Shown one piece after another: positions 9,533 to 21,794 of a stretch of DNA of 64,000 nucleotides (position 1 is the stretch's first letter; every line of letters starts with the position of its first letter). Position numbers and translations under genes: made by a program. The notes under the pieces were generated by a model, which saw only the letters and a program-made list of their open reading frames with translations, was not told the DNA's origin and ran no database searches. Origin of the DNA: Costus lasius (Eukaryota > Streptophyta > Magnoliopsida > Zingiberales > Costaceae); NCBI GenBank assembly GCA_027563935.2, contig CM050446.2, positions 33,483,501-33,547,500 on the forward strand. Direction: 5' to 3'.

Positions 9533-10219
9533 TTTTGTTAATTTCAGCAATTTGTTTTTCATTAAGTCTTTGAACTTTTCGTGATTAGTTATTTAGCTTC
9601 GAATTTTCGTAATCAATTTTATTTGCATGTTATGATGTTTTAGAGATTTTTTGTGATTTTTCTGGCAAAAAGCAAAGTCAAAACGCGAGATTCACGGCTG
9701 GAGCCATGATTATCGCGTAGCCGTGATGTTGCATATAACTAAACATGGCTGGACACTGTACACTAAGGAAGGTTTATGGCCGAAGCCGTGATGTGTTTAC
9801 GGTTCGTAAGTTCTTACGGTTTAAACTTCACTAGCGGCTTAGGGTTACACCCACGCTCGTAATTCGCCGATTTTTGACAATTCCTCCCAGAGTGGCGACG
9901 AAACCCTTCCACTTGCCTTTCGCTACTTCCAGCGAGTGATTTCCAGCCATCTGCCACCGGATTTCCGCCGACCCGCCGTTGAGCATTTTTTGACCGATTC
10001 GATGCCGATTTCTACACAGATCCGTGAGTTTTCTCTGCTCAGACTAGTGATTCATCGTCTGCACTTAGATTTTACAAGTATAACACCGATTTAGAGCTAT
10101 TTGATCGGGTTTTTGGGGAGATTTCTTACTCGGTTTTCACGGTTGAATTTCGCGGTTACTGTAGCAGCGTGTTTTTATTGTTAGAAATTTACGTATTTTG
10201 GATTGCTTCTATTGAGATT
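9533..10219 (+). other. Leader of the third ORF, element B
   Basis: Non-coding. 9690-9850 has more inverted words (ACGGCTGGAGCC, GGCCGAAGCCGTGATG, TTACGGTTCGTAA). 9880-10000 is C-rich (repeated CCGCCGACCCG-like text) and is the counterpart of the GC-rich end of element A's spacer. 10020-10200 is T-rich, as expected of an intron or untranslated leader. A spliced message for the third ORF is possible but no donor or acceptor can be assigned. Confidence 0.5.
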
Positions 10220-12434
10220 ATGGCACCGAGGAGATCGATTAGGACCAGATCCTATGGGGCGGTGAGGAAGGAGAGTGTACGAGGCCCGTACCCTATCCTA
10301 GGTATAGGATGGTCCATGGAGTACTCCCGGAGAGATTTGAGCTTGCACAGATGTTGGTAGTGGAGTCTCCGATACTGTTTGACCTATTTCCTCCCTCCGA
10401 CACACCGTGGGAGCATCCCAGTGTCACAGACAAGATTGGTATTGAGAGTACGTCCCCAGCTCGTAGCACATCCTCTGTACCCAGTACATCACAGACGGTA
10501 GCACCTGAGCTAGTTAGCTCTCCGGAGTTAGAGATTATATCAGAGAGGCCTGCTGATAGGCCAGAGAGCCCCGATCAGAGGATCTCTAGGCGGTACGCTA
10601 GGAAGCGTACCACGCGAGGCATGACTACGCAAGGGAGGAGAGTCACCAGACCACTATCACCGGTTGCAGAGACAGTTGAGATATCTGTAGCGCCCCCAGC
10701 GCTAGCACCGACAGTAGTTGAGACTACTTCGATGGATGTTGAGGAGTCTGCCACACCGATGCCTCCCACTGATTTACCAGAGTCTGTAGCACCTGCAGAT
10801 ACACGGACTATGGAGGTTGACACTCCACATGACTCTGCCCAGACTCCAGAGATTCCATCACCCTCCTTGGTCCAGGGAGATCTGCCTGTCCCTGAGGCTA
10901 GTACGCCTGTATTGCCATATCAGGAGGAGGGATCTCCTGAGATATTCGCTGATTTATCTGAGATATCGGTAGACATACCAGAGCTCCACACTTCTTCCCC
11001 GTCGATAGTGCATGAGCCATCTACAAATGTGGAGCCAACACCACCATCAGTACCCGTATCAGGATCACCAGTACCATCGCCTGAGACTCATCTGCCCTCA
11101 CCTGAGCCATCCTCACAGCATTCACCAGCTGCATCCCCAGAGCCTTCATCTTCCAAGCCGTCTCTGGCTATGCCAGAGCCAGAGATACCAGAGAGGAGAC
11201 ATGCACGATCACCACCCCCTACGCTCACTTCTTACCCACGACAGATCAGACATAGAGCTAGGGACCAGGAGTGGAAATACCATGCTATGTCCATTCGGGG
11301 AGTGCTTAGCACGAGGTATTGGGACGACCAGACACTACAGTCCCTACGATTGTTCGATGACGTCTAGTGGATGTTCGCGAACATAGGGTGGTAGAATTTT
11401 TATCACCAGAGGCATCCGACCTATGTTCAGCTGATTCTGGAGTTTTTCAGCTCAGTCCAGATTTCATTAAGGAACTATGATGATAGTGATCCTGGGAGGA
11501 TGTCATTCCGGTTAGGGAACCGGGACCATGTACTGACGCTTGACCAGTTCGGTCATATATTCGGGTTCCCTTCGGACGGTACTAGATATCACCCACGCGA
11601 GTTCACTGAGAGGACCTTTTGGTGGGAGATATCTAGCGATGAGGGATTTGACCCTAGGACCGCCAGAGCCACATGCCTATCCAGCCCAGTCTTTAGATAT
11701 GTGCATCGAGTACTCGCACACACGATTTTCAGGCGAGCAGAGAGTGACGACATGGTCAGATCTTCAGAGCTATTTTTCCTATGGGCTATGTTGACTGGAT
11801 TCTGCCTTAGAACTCCATTCTATCTCATGAAGCAAATGGATAAAGCTGCCAGAGCACGGAGAGGAGTCCTCGTGATGGGAGGCATGATTACCACCATTGC
11901 CCTTGCCCTCGGTATCGTCGCTTCGGGGTTGAACGAAGCAAAGGGTAATCCCAGACTCGACATGGATGCTTGGTTGCCATTAAGATGATTACGAGGCTTA
12001 GCAGCTCGTATCATCTGATGTTCAGAGGTGCCAATGTTACGATGAGGCTGCCGAACATGGATCGCACTACGGTTCGTGTTCAGCAGAACTGGATCATGGA
12101 TCCCACTCATGGGGGAGGTCCTAGAGATGCAGCTTCACCTCCATCAATGCCGAGGATTTCAGAGCATATCCCTCCAGTTGAGCCATCCACCGCTGACAGA
12201 CCATCCACATCTGCCGGGCCATCTACTTCAGCACGACCAGATCCTTCTCTAGAGCAGATGCGTGCTAAGAAGAGGAGAATATGTGATGACATATCACGCC
12301 TTGAGCAGGGACAGTCGAGAGCACTTGAGTCTTTACGCGCGATAGAGGAGCTGTTATGGTGTCATCTCCCATCTTCATCAACACAACACACTAGAGACGA
12401 GGAGGAGGACTTCGAGCATACAGAGACGGACTGA
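10220..12434 (+). pseudogene. Athila-type third ORF (env-position protein), element B
   Basis: It starts with MAPRRSIRTRSY, a basic N-terminus. After a frameshift, from 10309 it continues through a long Pro/Ser/Glu/Thr-rich segment (SPEPSSQHSPAASPEPSSSK), probably disordered. The conserved plant-transposon domain follows from 11368: GNRDHVLTLDQFGHIFGFPS, SSELFFLWAMLTGFCLRTPF and RRGVLVMGGMITTIALALGI. After a second frameshift near 11970 comes an S/T-rich tail and a coiled-coil-like helix (RRICDDISRLEQGQSRALES). Stops interrupt it at 11365 and 11392. No signal peptide or convincing membrane anchor is seen. Its role is unknown; the position corresponds to the so-called envelope-like ORF of Athila. 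Confidence 0.75.
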
Positions 12435-13489
12435 TAGGCTTTGTGAGTATCTTTATTTCGTTTTGATGTATTTATAGTTATTCTTTGATATTATGTAGGA
12501 GATCTCACGTTTATCTTATCTGTGCACAGGATTCAGTAGATTGGATGCCGATACGACCACACACAGCACTTTTATGTTTTCTTTGTATGTGTGCGTTGTA
12601 TTAGGATATTAGTTGGGTCATTTTGATACTTTGACATTAGGACTGATATTGTACATTCGTGATGGTATTAGTCTAGTTCGATGCAGATAGGATGATTTTG
12701 TATATATTTGATATTTATTATGTGACTGTGATACTTTATGATAGTTTTGGATGCTTGGTTGATGAGTTTCTGCATTTTAGATTGATTTTGATATATGTTT
12801 TGATATTTTAAGTGAATAGTACTTTGGAATGGTAAACTGTAATTTGAATAATGAAACCTGACGGTATTTGATGTTTGAAAGTTGATTACCATGTAATACT
12901 TGAATATCTTGATTATGGAACATATTTCGGATTTTTCTGAGTTGTATTTCATATTTTTGATATAACTGTACAGAGTTTCGCCAATAATATCGAGGACTCT
13001 TGCAAAATTTTTTCTGAAATCTTTCATTGAATTAATGTTTATACATATGCACCAAATTAAGTCTAGGGTATCCATTTTCATATTTTGCTATTCCTTCAAA
13101 GTTTCATAGATATGATTTTGAATGTTTAAGATTGTTAAGGATTAATCGGATTCATTTTATCCTTGATTTTGAACTAAGGAAGCATTTTGGGTATTTAATT
13201 TGATGACTTAGAGAGTTTTTGAGATTTCACGAAAACTTAAATTGTTGAGTAAGATCAATTCTGGTATTGAGAAAGTTTACATAGGGATTGTTGAATGTTA
13301 AACAACATATGCATAATGATCCTAGTACTTTAAGTTTAATTTATTTTCCATTGAATCAATAATGATTTTTATGGATAGAAATTTGGTGATTTATATATTT
13401 AACTTGAGATTTGCTCCAACTCCTCTGGTAGCATAATCTAATGTTATGGGTAGACACTGACCAGCTTTCTCCAGATTGAAAAAAAAAAG
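12435..13489 (+). other. 3' non-coding region of element B
   Basis: AT-rich sequence with many GATATTT/TGATATG phrases; no coding region. Element D has a comparable stretch at 41720-42359 with similar composition. Minus-strand open frames here (for example 12668-13081) are AT-driven and not supported. Confidence 0.5.
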
Positions 13490-13558
13490 GAGTGACTCCT
13501 CTACCTGGCACTGCGAAAAATTGGCTGTGGTACCGAAGACATGAGTTGAAGTCTGAAT
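13490..13558 (+). other. Conserved stem-loop block downstream of ORF3 (copy B)
   Basis: AGTGACTCCTCTACC, then TGGCACTGCGAAAAATTGGC, then TGTGGTACCGAAGACATGAG and TTGAAGTCTGAA. The central part folds as CACTGC against GCTGTG with one T-T mismatch, closed outside by GG/CC. Homologous blocks are at 42360-42430 (D) and, twice, at 47302-47362 and 47399-47460 (E, minus strand). In these the stem pairs change in a compensating way. Confidence 0.8.
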
Positions 13559-14008
13559 AAAATAAATGGAGAAAAGAGAAAGCTTTAGGCTTGGTGGAAA
13601 ATTCCTCTAACTTAAGATTGAGACCATGAGTTAAATTATACTGTTATGTAGTATACTTTGAACAATGTTATGATACATAACAGTTTAAAGAACAAATTGT
13701 ATTAAAAATCTCTTATCTATAGTTTCACCAAATGGACTTGAAATAAATCTTTATCTATTGATCAAGGCAGATTTATTAAACCAAAAAGTATTCGATTTCC
13801 TAATATTTGTTGAATGAACATTATAACATGACTTGTGAGTTTTACCTCTCTTGGATTGTAAATTCTTGACAGTTTATCTCTACTGTGATTTCTCTCAAAT
13901 GATCTAAGTTCTGAAAAGTTGTCTGCCTGAAATGTAGACTAAAGACTTTATTGATGGTAAAATTGATGAGCATTCCTTATCTTTACATCCTTATTTCATA
14001 CTGATACA

Positions 14009-14026
14009 TTGCTTGAGGACGAGCAA
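14009..14026 (+). other. Hairpin next to the 3' LTR (TTGCTTG-AGGA-CGAGCAA)
   Basis: A 7-bp inverted repeat with an AGGA loop, one G-U pair as RNA, 21 bp before the LTR. On the minus strand element E has the perfect form TTGCTTG-AGGA-CAAGCAA just before its 3' LTR (about 46940-46957). The element-B plus-strand priming tract expected beside it is not clear; only CTAGGGTATTT is present. Confidence 0.7.
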
Positions 14027-14047
14027 AATTCTAAGTCTAGGGTATTT

Positions 14048-15473
14048 TGATGAGTTGCATTTACACCATGTTTTTGCCTATATTTTAGATCATATTTTGA
14101 GCTTATTTGTATGATTTTGTGTTTATTTCGGTATTTTTTACATCACTTTGCACAGAATCTTCACTTTTCTTAGTTTTTATGAAAATGTAAGTAAAATCAC
14201 CCAAAACTGAAGGATTTCACGAGTTTTTGAAGCCAAAGCATGATTCCTGAAGAGATCACGAGCTTACACGTCGAATTTGGAGCTGAAATAGTGAAGAACG
14301 CCAAAATTACGGCCTTGGGTCGGCCGTAATTTCGGGTTCGAGCAATGGACGAAAAATGGCTGAGTATAAATATGCACAGAAACTTTCACGGGTGAAGCCG
14401 TAAATTCGTTACGGGCCGTGAATGTTTCTGTGACATAAGTGATATACACACAGAAAGAATCACGGCCGTGGCCATGAACTCAATACGGACCGTAAAAACG
14501 TCCACCCGATGAGTTTTTCACTCGATTCTCCACCGATGCAAACCGGATTTGAACCAAAGCTTGCAAAACCGTTCCTTGATGCGTTCTAAACCGGTTCAAC
14601 TATAAAAGATCAGATTTTTCAGGGAAAAAGAGAGCGTTTTTGGATGAACACGAGCGGCGGCGGCGGCAAGGGCGAAAGTTGATTTCCGAGCAAAATTCAG
14701 ACGAGATTCCATGCAAAAGTGACGATTGATCGACTTTTCTTCATCTCCAGATCGAGGGGAAGCTGATTTTATTGTTTATGCTTGTTCATCACTTAAACAT
14801 GTATTTCCTTAAGAACATGAGTGAATAGATCCTTGTTTCGGGATTTAGGGCTTAGCCCACTGACTTTTATGAATTAATCTCTATTTATACTCTTTTTATA
14901 TGAAATTATTATCATGATTTGACTGCGATTGCATTTATTTCATAATATACCTTGGCCACATATAATTGCGTCTTAGACGTTGCGAGAAGGACCGAGAGGT
15001 GAATCACAACGTCCGATCTATTTCAGTTAAACCTTTGAATAAAATCACGAGAGTAGGTTGGATTCGTCTGAAGGATTTAACAACTTTTCATAGAACTTAA
15101 TGGGTTTAGTTAGGTTATTTGTCACGATAGTAGGGAGTTAAATTAATTAAACACCGTATTACACTCTGAGAGGAGGTGACATGTACATTAGGAAAAGTTC
15201 CTTTCATGATAGATGTTTTCTATTCATTGAGTACCCTTTATAAGATTCATAATAGTCAGTGTGGTGAAACCCAGAAATCCCGATTCTCTCAGAACCTGAA
15301 CCCTCTAAAAGTTGCTTTTGAATTGTTCGTACTTAGAAGTTCTTCACCATAGCATACTTGGTTTGCTTAGATTCAAACAAGTCGAGAAGTCAGTACTTAA
15401 CTACATAGTCCTTATTGGGAACAATAATTTTTTTATTACTTCGATAATTCCGTGCACTTGTGGAAGCCTATCA
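14048..15473 (+). mobile_element. 3' LTR of element B
   Basis: A 1426-bp LTR, from TGATGAGTTG to AAGCCTATCA. The 5' third contains inverted repeats: 10-bp arms AATTACGGCC and GGCCGTAATT at 14305-14331 around a 7-nt loop, and CACGGCCGTGG near 14461. At 14991-15000 ACC-GAGA-GGT forms a GNRA-loop mini-hairpin matching the ACC-GAAA-GGT at 36386-36395 in the D-type LTR. The end (ACTTCGATAATT, GTGCACTTG) is the usual U5 end of these elements. No target duplication could be checked because the 5' end of B is lost. Confidence 0.75.
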
Positions 15474-15561
15474 ATGAACTATATTTTATAGTTGATAGAC
15501 CATCCTATATAGTTGAAAAACTATATTTTATAATTGATAGAACATCCTATATGTCACACCC

Positions 15562-15735
15562 CTAGGAAACCACAATCTCTGAATTGCTTGGACTGCTTGT
15601 TCCAACATCAATAGACTTTTCTCCCCTAGACATTTGTTGTTGCATTAAACTTGTCATAGTATCCAAAGCTTTCAAAACACCACTCATTTGTCTTTAAGAA
15701 TCCTCCGAAGATTGAGAAGACCTCGTCATATTATA
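15562..15735 (-). pseudogene. Possible coding fragment (unidentified)
   Basis: On the minus strand a short frame reads QMSGVLKALDTMTSLMQQQM, then SRGEKSIDVGTSSPSNSEIV and a stop, with one internal stop upstream. The helical Met/Gln-rich stretch followed by a Ser-rich tail looks protein-like rather than random AT-rich DNA. It could be the C-terminus of a transposase or gag. I do not recognise the family. Confidence 0.25.
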
Positions 15736-16228
15736 TCATTTTCATGACAAGCTTGAGGTGGCTTGAATGACAAGTATGAGGTATTTTCACTTTATTCATT
15801 TCACTTAAGTAATTATTTCCTTTCTCTCCTATTTGTTTTGCCCCACAAAATAATGAGAAACCATTAAGTGATCAATATGCAACCCAAATGGTTGAATTTA
15901 CACTTTAGACTTTTTATTTTCATTATTCCTCTTAAGTTAATGTGGGTATTTAGCTATACTTACTTAATAGTCTTCATAATGATATTTGATGATAAATCAT
16001 GGATATCACACTATATAGTTGACATACCATATTTTATAATTGATAGGCCAAATTTTTTGATAGATCTTATTTTTCGGATTTTATAGTTGATAGACTTTTA
16101 ATTTTCATTAACATACCTTTATTCATTGAAGAATTGGAAAAAAAAATGAGCAGTTCTAGTTTAGCGCATTGATAAATATATTTGCAAGCCTCACAACCCG
16201 ATAGGATGAGGGAAGAAGAAGATAAAAG

Positions 16229-16409
16229 ACTATATTTCATAGTTGACAGACCATATTTTATATTTGATATACTATATTTTATAGTTGATAGATTATATTT
16301 TATAGTTGACAGAATATATTTTATAGTTGATAGACATTATTTTATAGTTGATAGACTAAAATTTATAGTTAATAAACCATCATATATAGCTGATAGATAA
16401 TATTTTATA
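16229..16409 (+). repeat. 24-bp minisatellite (TATTTTATAGTTGATAGAC)
   Basis: About seven to eight copies of a 24-bp unit with consensus TATTTTATAGTTGATAGAC plus five variable bases. Diverged single copies occur upstream at 15480-15550 and 16000-16100, so the array once extended further. Because the unit is a multiple of three, it keeps one frame open, reading YFIVDR plus two residues over and over. The protein reading is most likely a by-product. Confidence 0.85.
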
Positions 16410-16609
16410 GTTGACGGAAGGTGCATCAATCATAATGATCGTTGACGAAAGGTGTATCAACCATAATTATCATTGATGGAAGGTGTGTCAACTATAATTA
16501 TTGTTGACGGAAGGTCCTTCAACCATAAGTATCGTTGACGAAAGGTCCATCAAAGATAATTATAGTTGACAGAAGGTGCATCAACCATAATTTTTGTTGA
16601 TAGAAGGAG
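16410..16609 (+). repeat. 31-bp minisatellite (GTTGACGGAAGGTGCATCAA)
   Basis: Six and a half copies of a 31-bp unit, GTTGACGGAAGGTGCATCAA followed by an ATAAT-rich end, starting exactly where the 24-bp array stops. Both units contain the word AGTTGA, suggesting that the second array grew out of the first. Confidence 0.85.
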
Positions 16610-18820
16610 TGCGACTTTCCTTTTACCTATCCCCGGGTGGTAGTGCCTTGGTTAAATGCAGTCTTGTGATCCCATGTAAGTATAAAATTGCAAGGTTCCA
16701 CACACATGCCCTCTCCACCAAGTTATAGGTCTAGGGTCTACTCAATATTTGCTTAGTGTCCTGTATTGTTTTCTTGTATTGCTGCCTTTTTATCAATATA
16801 TACCGGCGGGGTGTTCGGGTGACTTATTTCACCGAGCATTTTACTCACCATTATGTGTAAATCTATTATGCCTCTCGAATTCTGGTGTTGCCCTCGAATT
16901 ACACATTGTTGCCTCGGGTTTTATATTGACGCTTCCGAATTTTAGTGCGTACATGCACACAGGATTAAGGCTTAGCACTACTCCAAGTAGTGTGCCGCAC
17001 GGACATTAGGCACCGAGCTAAGTGCGTCTGTGACAATAGTTAACAAGATAGTAATAAGAATGCTATCAACTATAAAATATGGTTGGTCATTCTTAAAAAA
17101 ATGGATTGAATATAATATACCTGTTGTTGGAGAAATTTTATGATACCAAAGTTTCAGTATGAAACTCTAGTAGAATACCATAACAATCTAGCAATATAGT
17201 TACCCTAAAACTCACTCACACAAGACTATATAAACAACCAACACATCCCAATATAACCAAGAATAGATAGCACCAAAATCCAAACAAAACTAGCCAACAA
17301 AGAGAGCTCAGCTCCACAATCAAACCCCAAAATAGGGGAAAATAGAGGAATGACCATATTTGGATAGCAAATGTCAAAGCACAAATAGGAGTGCAGAACT
17401 CCCTTGACCCCAACAAAACTCAGCAAAACAACATCTTCATATTATCACCAAAGGATCAAAACCATATTAACAACTTAACAGCATAAATATCACAGCAAAA
17501 TAAAGAATCTCAGCTCCAAAATCGCATAAAAACAAAGTATCACGCGAACAATAGGGAAGATGCAAGCTACTCATGTCAATCAAAAGAAAGGAGATGAACA
17601 CACTTATCCCCACAACAAAATTTAACAAAAATCATTAAAAACCTATCGAAAGCAACCACCAAAGAGAGGGAAAGATAAATCAGCAATCGCTTCAAGGAGA
17701 TTTTGCTAGAGACAGGGATAGAGACAATAATTGCTAGTCATGCTAGCTAGGGCACGAAGCGAGCTTTGCGTACGAAAGTAAATGACGCATGGTTGGGATT
17801 TTAGTTTCAAAAAGGATTAAAACCTAATAAGTAACCAGGGTTAAGTTGAGTTGGGTAACGAGCGATATACGGCGGTGGAGGGCATCGAGATTCACACCTC
17901 CACTATGTGGCTTTAAGATTCGTGAACGGTATATCAGCATACCCAGCCCAGAAATTCTAAACTAGGTACCCAGCTTAGGCCATTTTTTCTAAGAATAAAC
18001 CACAATGTTGAATTTTATTTCTCTAATCTATTTTTTTTATTTATTCATATTTTGAAATATTAATCTTGTATGATATTTTATTTTTTTATTAAATATAAAT
18101 AAAATTTTAGTGACCTGTAAATTTCGAAGTTACAAATTATTTCCTATTATCTTACTGTTATGTTTCTAACTTTACAATAGATGGTTACTAATTTGTTTTA
18201 AGAAAACATATTCTATTATAAAACAAAATAAAAATATTTACTGTTTAATTTTATTAGAACAAAATTAAAAAAAACAATTTAATGTTTCAGCCTAAGCTGA
18301 TTAATGTTTATGCTAACCGCTAACGTTTTATTTTTAATTGTGAATATCCAATTCACAATCGAAATTAAAAAGGGTTCAGCCTTTAAAAAGATTGGAAAAA
18401 TCTGATGCGTGTACGAAAAATTCTCTTTCCTTTTACTTCTTTTCTTTCTTAATTTTTCTCTTAGATTTGTGCTCCTCGTCGAGTGTGTAGCGTCACCTTT
18501 GTCTATTGTACATTACCCTAAATATTATGGTTGCATTTTGCCCCCCTCTTATTGCCCCCTCTTATCACAAGCTACCCCTCCAAGCTATTTGGGTAATCAG
18601 CTTCTTTGACCTAAGCACAAAATATGTAATGTGGTGACAGTGTCGGACCTGGGACCCAAGGGTATGTGTGGCAATATAAAAAAAATAATATAATAATATA
18701 AATATATAAGTATAATATAATAAAAATAAAATAAAAATTAGAGTAAGAAGGGGCAAACGACACATTAAGAGGGGGCAAAACAACATAATACCAATAATGA
18801 GGGGGAATATTAATATTATA
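16610..18820. other. AT-rich intergenic DNA, nothing recognised
   Basis: No gene is seen. 16610-17040 has moderate GC and phrases such as TATCCCCGGGTGGTAGTG and TATACCGGCGGGGTGT that look like the edge of an old repeat. 17050-17700 is A-rich with tiny overlapping minus-strand frames that I do not accept. 17700-17960 is a slightly GC-richer patch. From 18000 the sequence is mainly A/T. Confidence 0.5.
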
Positions 18821-18826
18821 TTATAT

Positions 18827-18882
<56 letters not shown>
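18821..18882. repeat. (TA)n microsatellite
   Basis: An ATTAT-rich lead-in grades into an uninterrupted TA run of about 50 bp. A second, longer TA run lies at 47905-47988. Confidence 0.95.
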
Positions 18883-18886
<4 letters not shown>

Positions 18887-19509
18887 TTAAATATATGTAT
18901 ATGAATAGAAAAGTTCCAATGGGACATTTTCCCGCATTGTGCTCTACGTGGCTCCGCTGGGGTGAGAAGCTACTTCTAGCTTTCACCTTTTGTTTTTTTT
19001 TCTAGTGAGCTTACGAATAAAATATATTTAATATTTAAATATTTTCAATTATTTTTAACAAAAATTTAGTAATATAATTTTTATATTGGTAATATTTTAA
19101 TAAAATATTTTATTTATTTTAAAGATATTTAGTAGTATAATCTATAATATTTTAATATATATTTTAATTAATATTTAAAAAATTAATAATATAACTCATA
19201 ATATAATTATTTATTATTTTTAATACATATTTAGTCATAGAATTGTTATTTCAGTAATATTTTTAATAAAAAATATTTATTATTAATAAAAAATATTTAT
19301 TATTAATAGAAATTTAGGTAAATTATAATAACCTAATAAAAAACTATGCATCTGAACACTCTAAAATTCTTCAGCTAATATCTTTTCAATCAGGAGTTCT
19401 TCAGCTAGTAAAAGTTAGAAACATAAGCTAGGCAAAACACAACCTAACTCTTTGTTTGGAAACTACTACACCAATGGTTGCCCACCTCCTCCCTTCTTGC
19501 TGATCTTAC
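18883..19509. other. Extremely AT-rich DNA
   Basis: Mostly ATTTTAATA-type text with repeated AATATTTATTATTAATA phrases near 19260-19310. No coding or structural feature is supported. Confidence 0.5.
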
Positions 19510-20050
19510 ATTGTGTTTACTTGAACGGATAGAAAGTACGAAGGAAAGGAAAGAAAGAAAAAAAATAGATGGATGAAATGTGTTATAGATTTTCCTTCCT
19601 TGTGTTTACTGGGAAGGAAAGAAAGTTTGAAGAATTGATATATATACCCCAATTTTTTTTTTCACTCATATTACATATACTATTAATATCATAGAATTAT
19701 TAAATATTAAATATGAGCAATGATGGCGAGGATAAGCAGCGGCGGCAAGAACGATCAGTGGTGATGAGCTCAAGTAGTGACTACAAGGACGAGTAGTCAA
19801 GGAAAGCTCATATTGAGCGAATACAATTAACGATATGGTGAAAAGCAAGGTGTGAAGTTAGTAAAGTTAAGGCGTAGTTTCAGCTTTCTGCCTGATTTGG
19901 GCAAAAAGAAAATGAAGGGATTAATACCTAACTTTCCCTGTTACTTTCTCTCCTAAACTATCCATCTGCCCAAGTAAACAAGCATATACTCAATTCCTTT
20001 TTACTTTCTTTTCTTTTCTTTTAACTTTCCCTCCAAATAAACAAGCCCTT
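19510..20050. mobile_element. MITE-like fold-back (nested inverted repeats)
   Basis: The left end (TTGTGTTTACTTGAACGGAT, then AGAAAG and GGAAAGGAAAG) resembles the reverse complement of the right end (GCTTGTTTATTTGGAGGGAA). Inside them a second pair occurs: TTGTGTTTACTGGGAAGGAA near 19597 against GCTTGTTTACTTGGGCAG near 19983 on the other strand. Such ends resemble those of small non-autonomous hAT-like elements, but no clear target duplication or exact terminus could be fixed. Confidence 0.4.
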
Positions 20051-21794
20051 AGAGTTTGTAGAGCCGCTTCACGTTTCTTCTATGACAGTGGTTTGGATAT
20101 GCTACATTATATTTTCTATGAATGCAATTTCAGTAGACAAATATGCTACATTATATTTTCTATTACCTTGTTAACCTAGATAGTAACACATTGTTTATAT
20201 CATTTTTAAACTAAATGATTATCAATTTTGAAAATAAATTTAACTAGTATTTCGATTAATTATTGTTTCTTAGAATAGTATTAATATAAGAGATGCACTC
20301 TTGTAACTATTAATATGGCGAGATAAGTATATACCATAAAATGAAGAGAATGAAAATCGCATAGTAGTTGCACACTTTTATGTACCTATAATTTTTTCAC
20401 CTAATTTGGTCCCACAAGTGAGCTTAGCTAACAAAGCACAATGCCAATACTTTATTTTTTAAAAAAAGAAATCATATGGTAGTCTTATCCCAATATGGAT
20501 ATCCTAGGATTTAGCACGAATCCCGAGACATGCCAAACATGATAGATGGTGTTGATCTCTTAATCATCCGACATGGTGGATAGGCACATAGATCGCCTGA
20601 GCTCGGAGTGGTTAATTGAGTTAAATCCACCGAGGGTTGACCCAACTAGTCACACTAATTTTGGTATTAAGCGACAGACGCACAAGGGAAGTGTGGATGC
20701 TTGCCCTAACATGTGCGAAGGGTGTGCACGTAATTATGGGTCTAGACCCAAGGTTCACATTGAATCATTGACGAGCCCATAGTCTGACTTAAATGTGGCT
20801 CTAGTGGCACACACCCAGCGCCTTAGGTGGCGACACACAGAGTGTGTGTGGGTGGCGCCCTAGGTTTTAAATAGACCCCAGGGGCTACAAGGTGGGGTCA
20901 AGAAAGAAACAAATCATTAATGAGCCTAGGTTTCCCACAGAGTGTTTATGCTAACGGCTAAAAACCTAGACAAGGGAGAGGGAAGCACATTGCGCTTCTG
21001 CAATTTCACACACGTGTACGCACCATTGAGGCATCGTGTGGCAGTAACGAATAGCAACGATGCTTGCCAGCTACTCACGCCCAGCCATAGGCAGTGTCTC
21101 TTCCTGGCAGTGATGTGTGCAGTATCGACTCTCCATGCCCATCGACGATCGGCGTCAGAGGGGGGCAACATCTAGGTAGTGGCATTCGCTTAGAACAAGC
21201 AACTGTGGTGTCCTTCCTTGCTTGCGTCAGCAAATGAGATCGAGCGGCTTCCTCGGCTAGTGGCATCAGTAATAGCAATCCCGCAACCAGAGACCTCATC
21301 TCAAACGGTCATGGATATTGGCATCTTCGACTCGAGTGGCGATGACTCAAAGTAGTGAGGTAGTAGCAACTAGGGTTTTAGGTGAACCCATCAATGACCA
21401 GTGAAGCGTGAGCTACGGCTGGTGGCATATAGACATAAAGTAGTGAGTGACAAGCTCACCTAAAGGGGAAGAAGCGTGTGGTTAGTGCGGGACAAGGCAA
21501 GTCTAGTGCATGTGTTTTACACGTGTGTGAATTTGGTTGGCAATGACTGCATTGAAGGGTTGCACGCAGCGAGGGCTATACGTGGAGTTCTTCAATGGTC
21601 CGAGGCACACTACAAGGTTAATATCCAAGCCTCCTCAGGTTTTGAACCCCTTAAGTAAAACCTGTAAAATTAAAGTATGGAAGTATTTAATTTTACTTGA
21701 GAAGTTGACTTTGAGATATAAATTTATGAAAGTGAATTTAATTCTTTTTGTTTGGTTTCTTTTATTTAACACTGAGTAGATTCGTGTAAATTAG
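20051..21794. other. Intergenic DNA of unknown origin
   Basis: 20051-20500 is AT-rich. 20500-21650 is GC-richer with a possible TATA-like GTTTTAAATAGACC at 20858. Its open frames on both strands overlap each other and have no recognisable domains. It may be an old LTR or untranslated repeat; I cannot place it. 21650-21794 is AT-rich and borders the LTR remnant of element C. Confidence 0.4.

Noticed and set aside
10220..12434. Retroviral envelope gene
   Set aside because: No signal peptide, cleavage site or fusion/anchor helix is visible; only the genomic position resembles env.
16229..16609. CRISPR-like array
   Set aside because: Repeats are contiguous tandem units without unique spacers, in a plant genome.
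20573..21299. Small frames on both strands in the GC-richer patch
   Set aside because: They overlap one another, start without recognisable context and show no domain or codon pattern.
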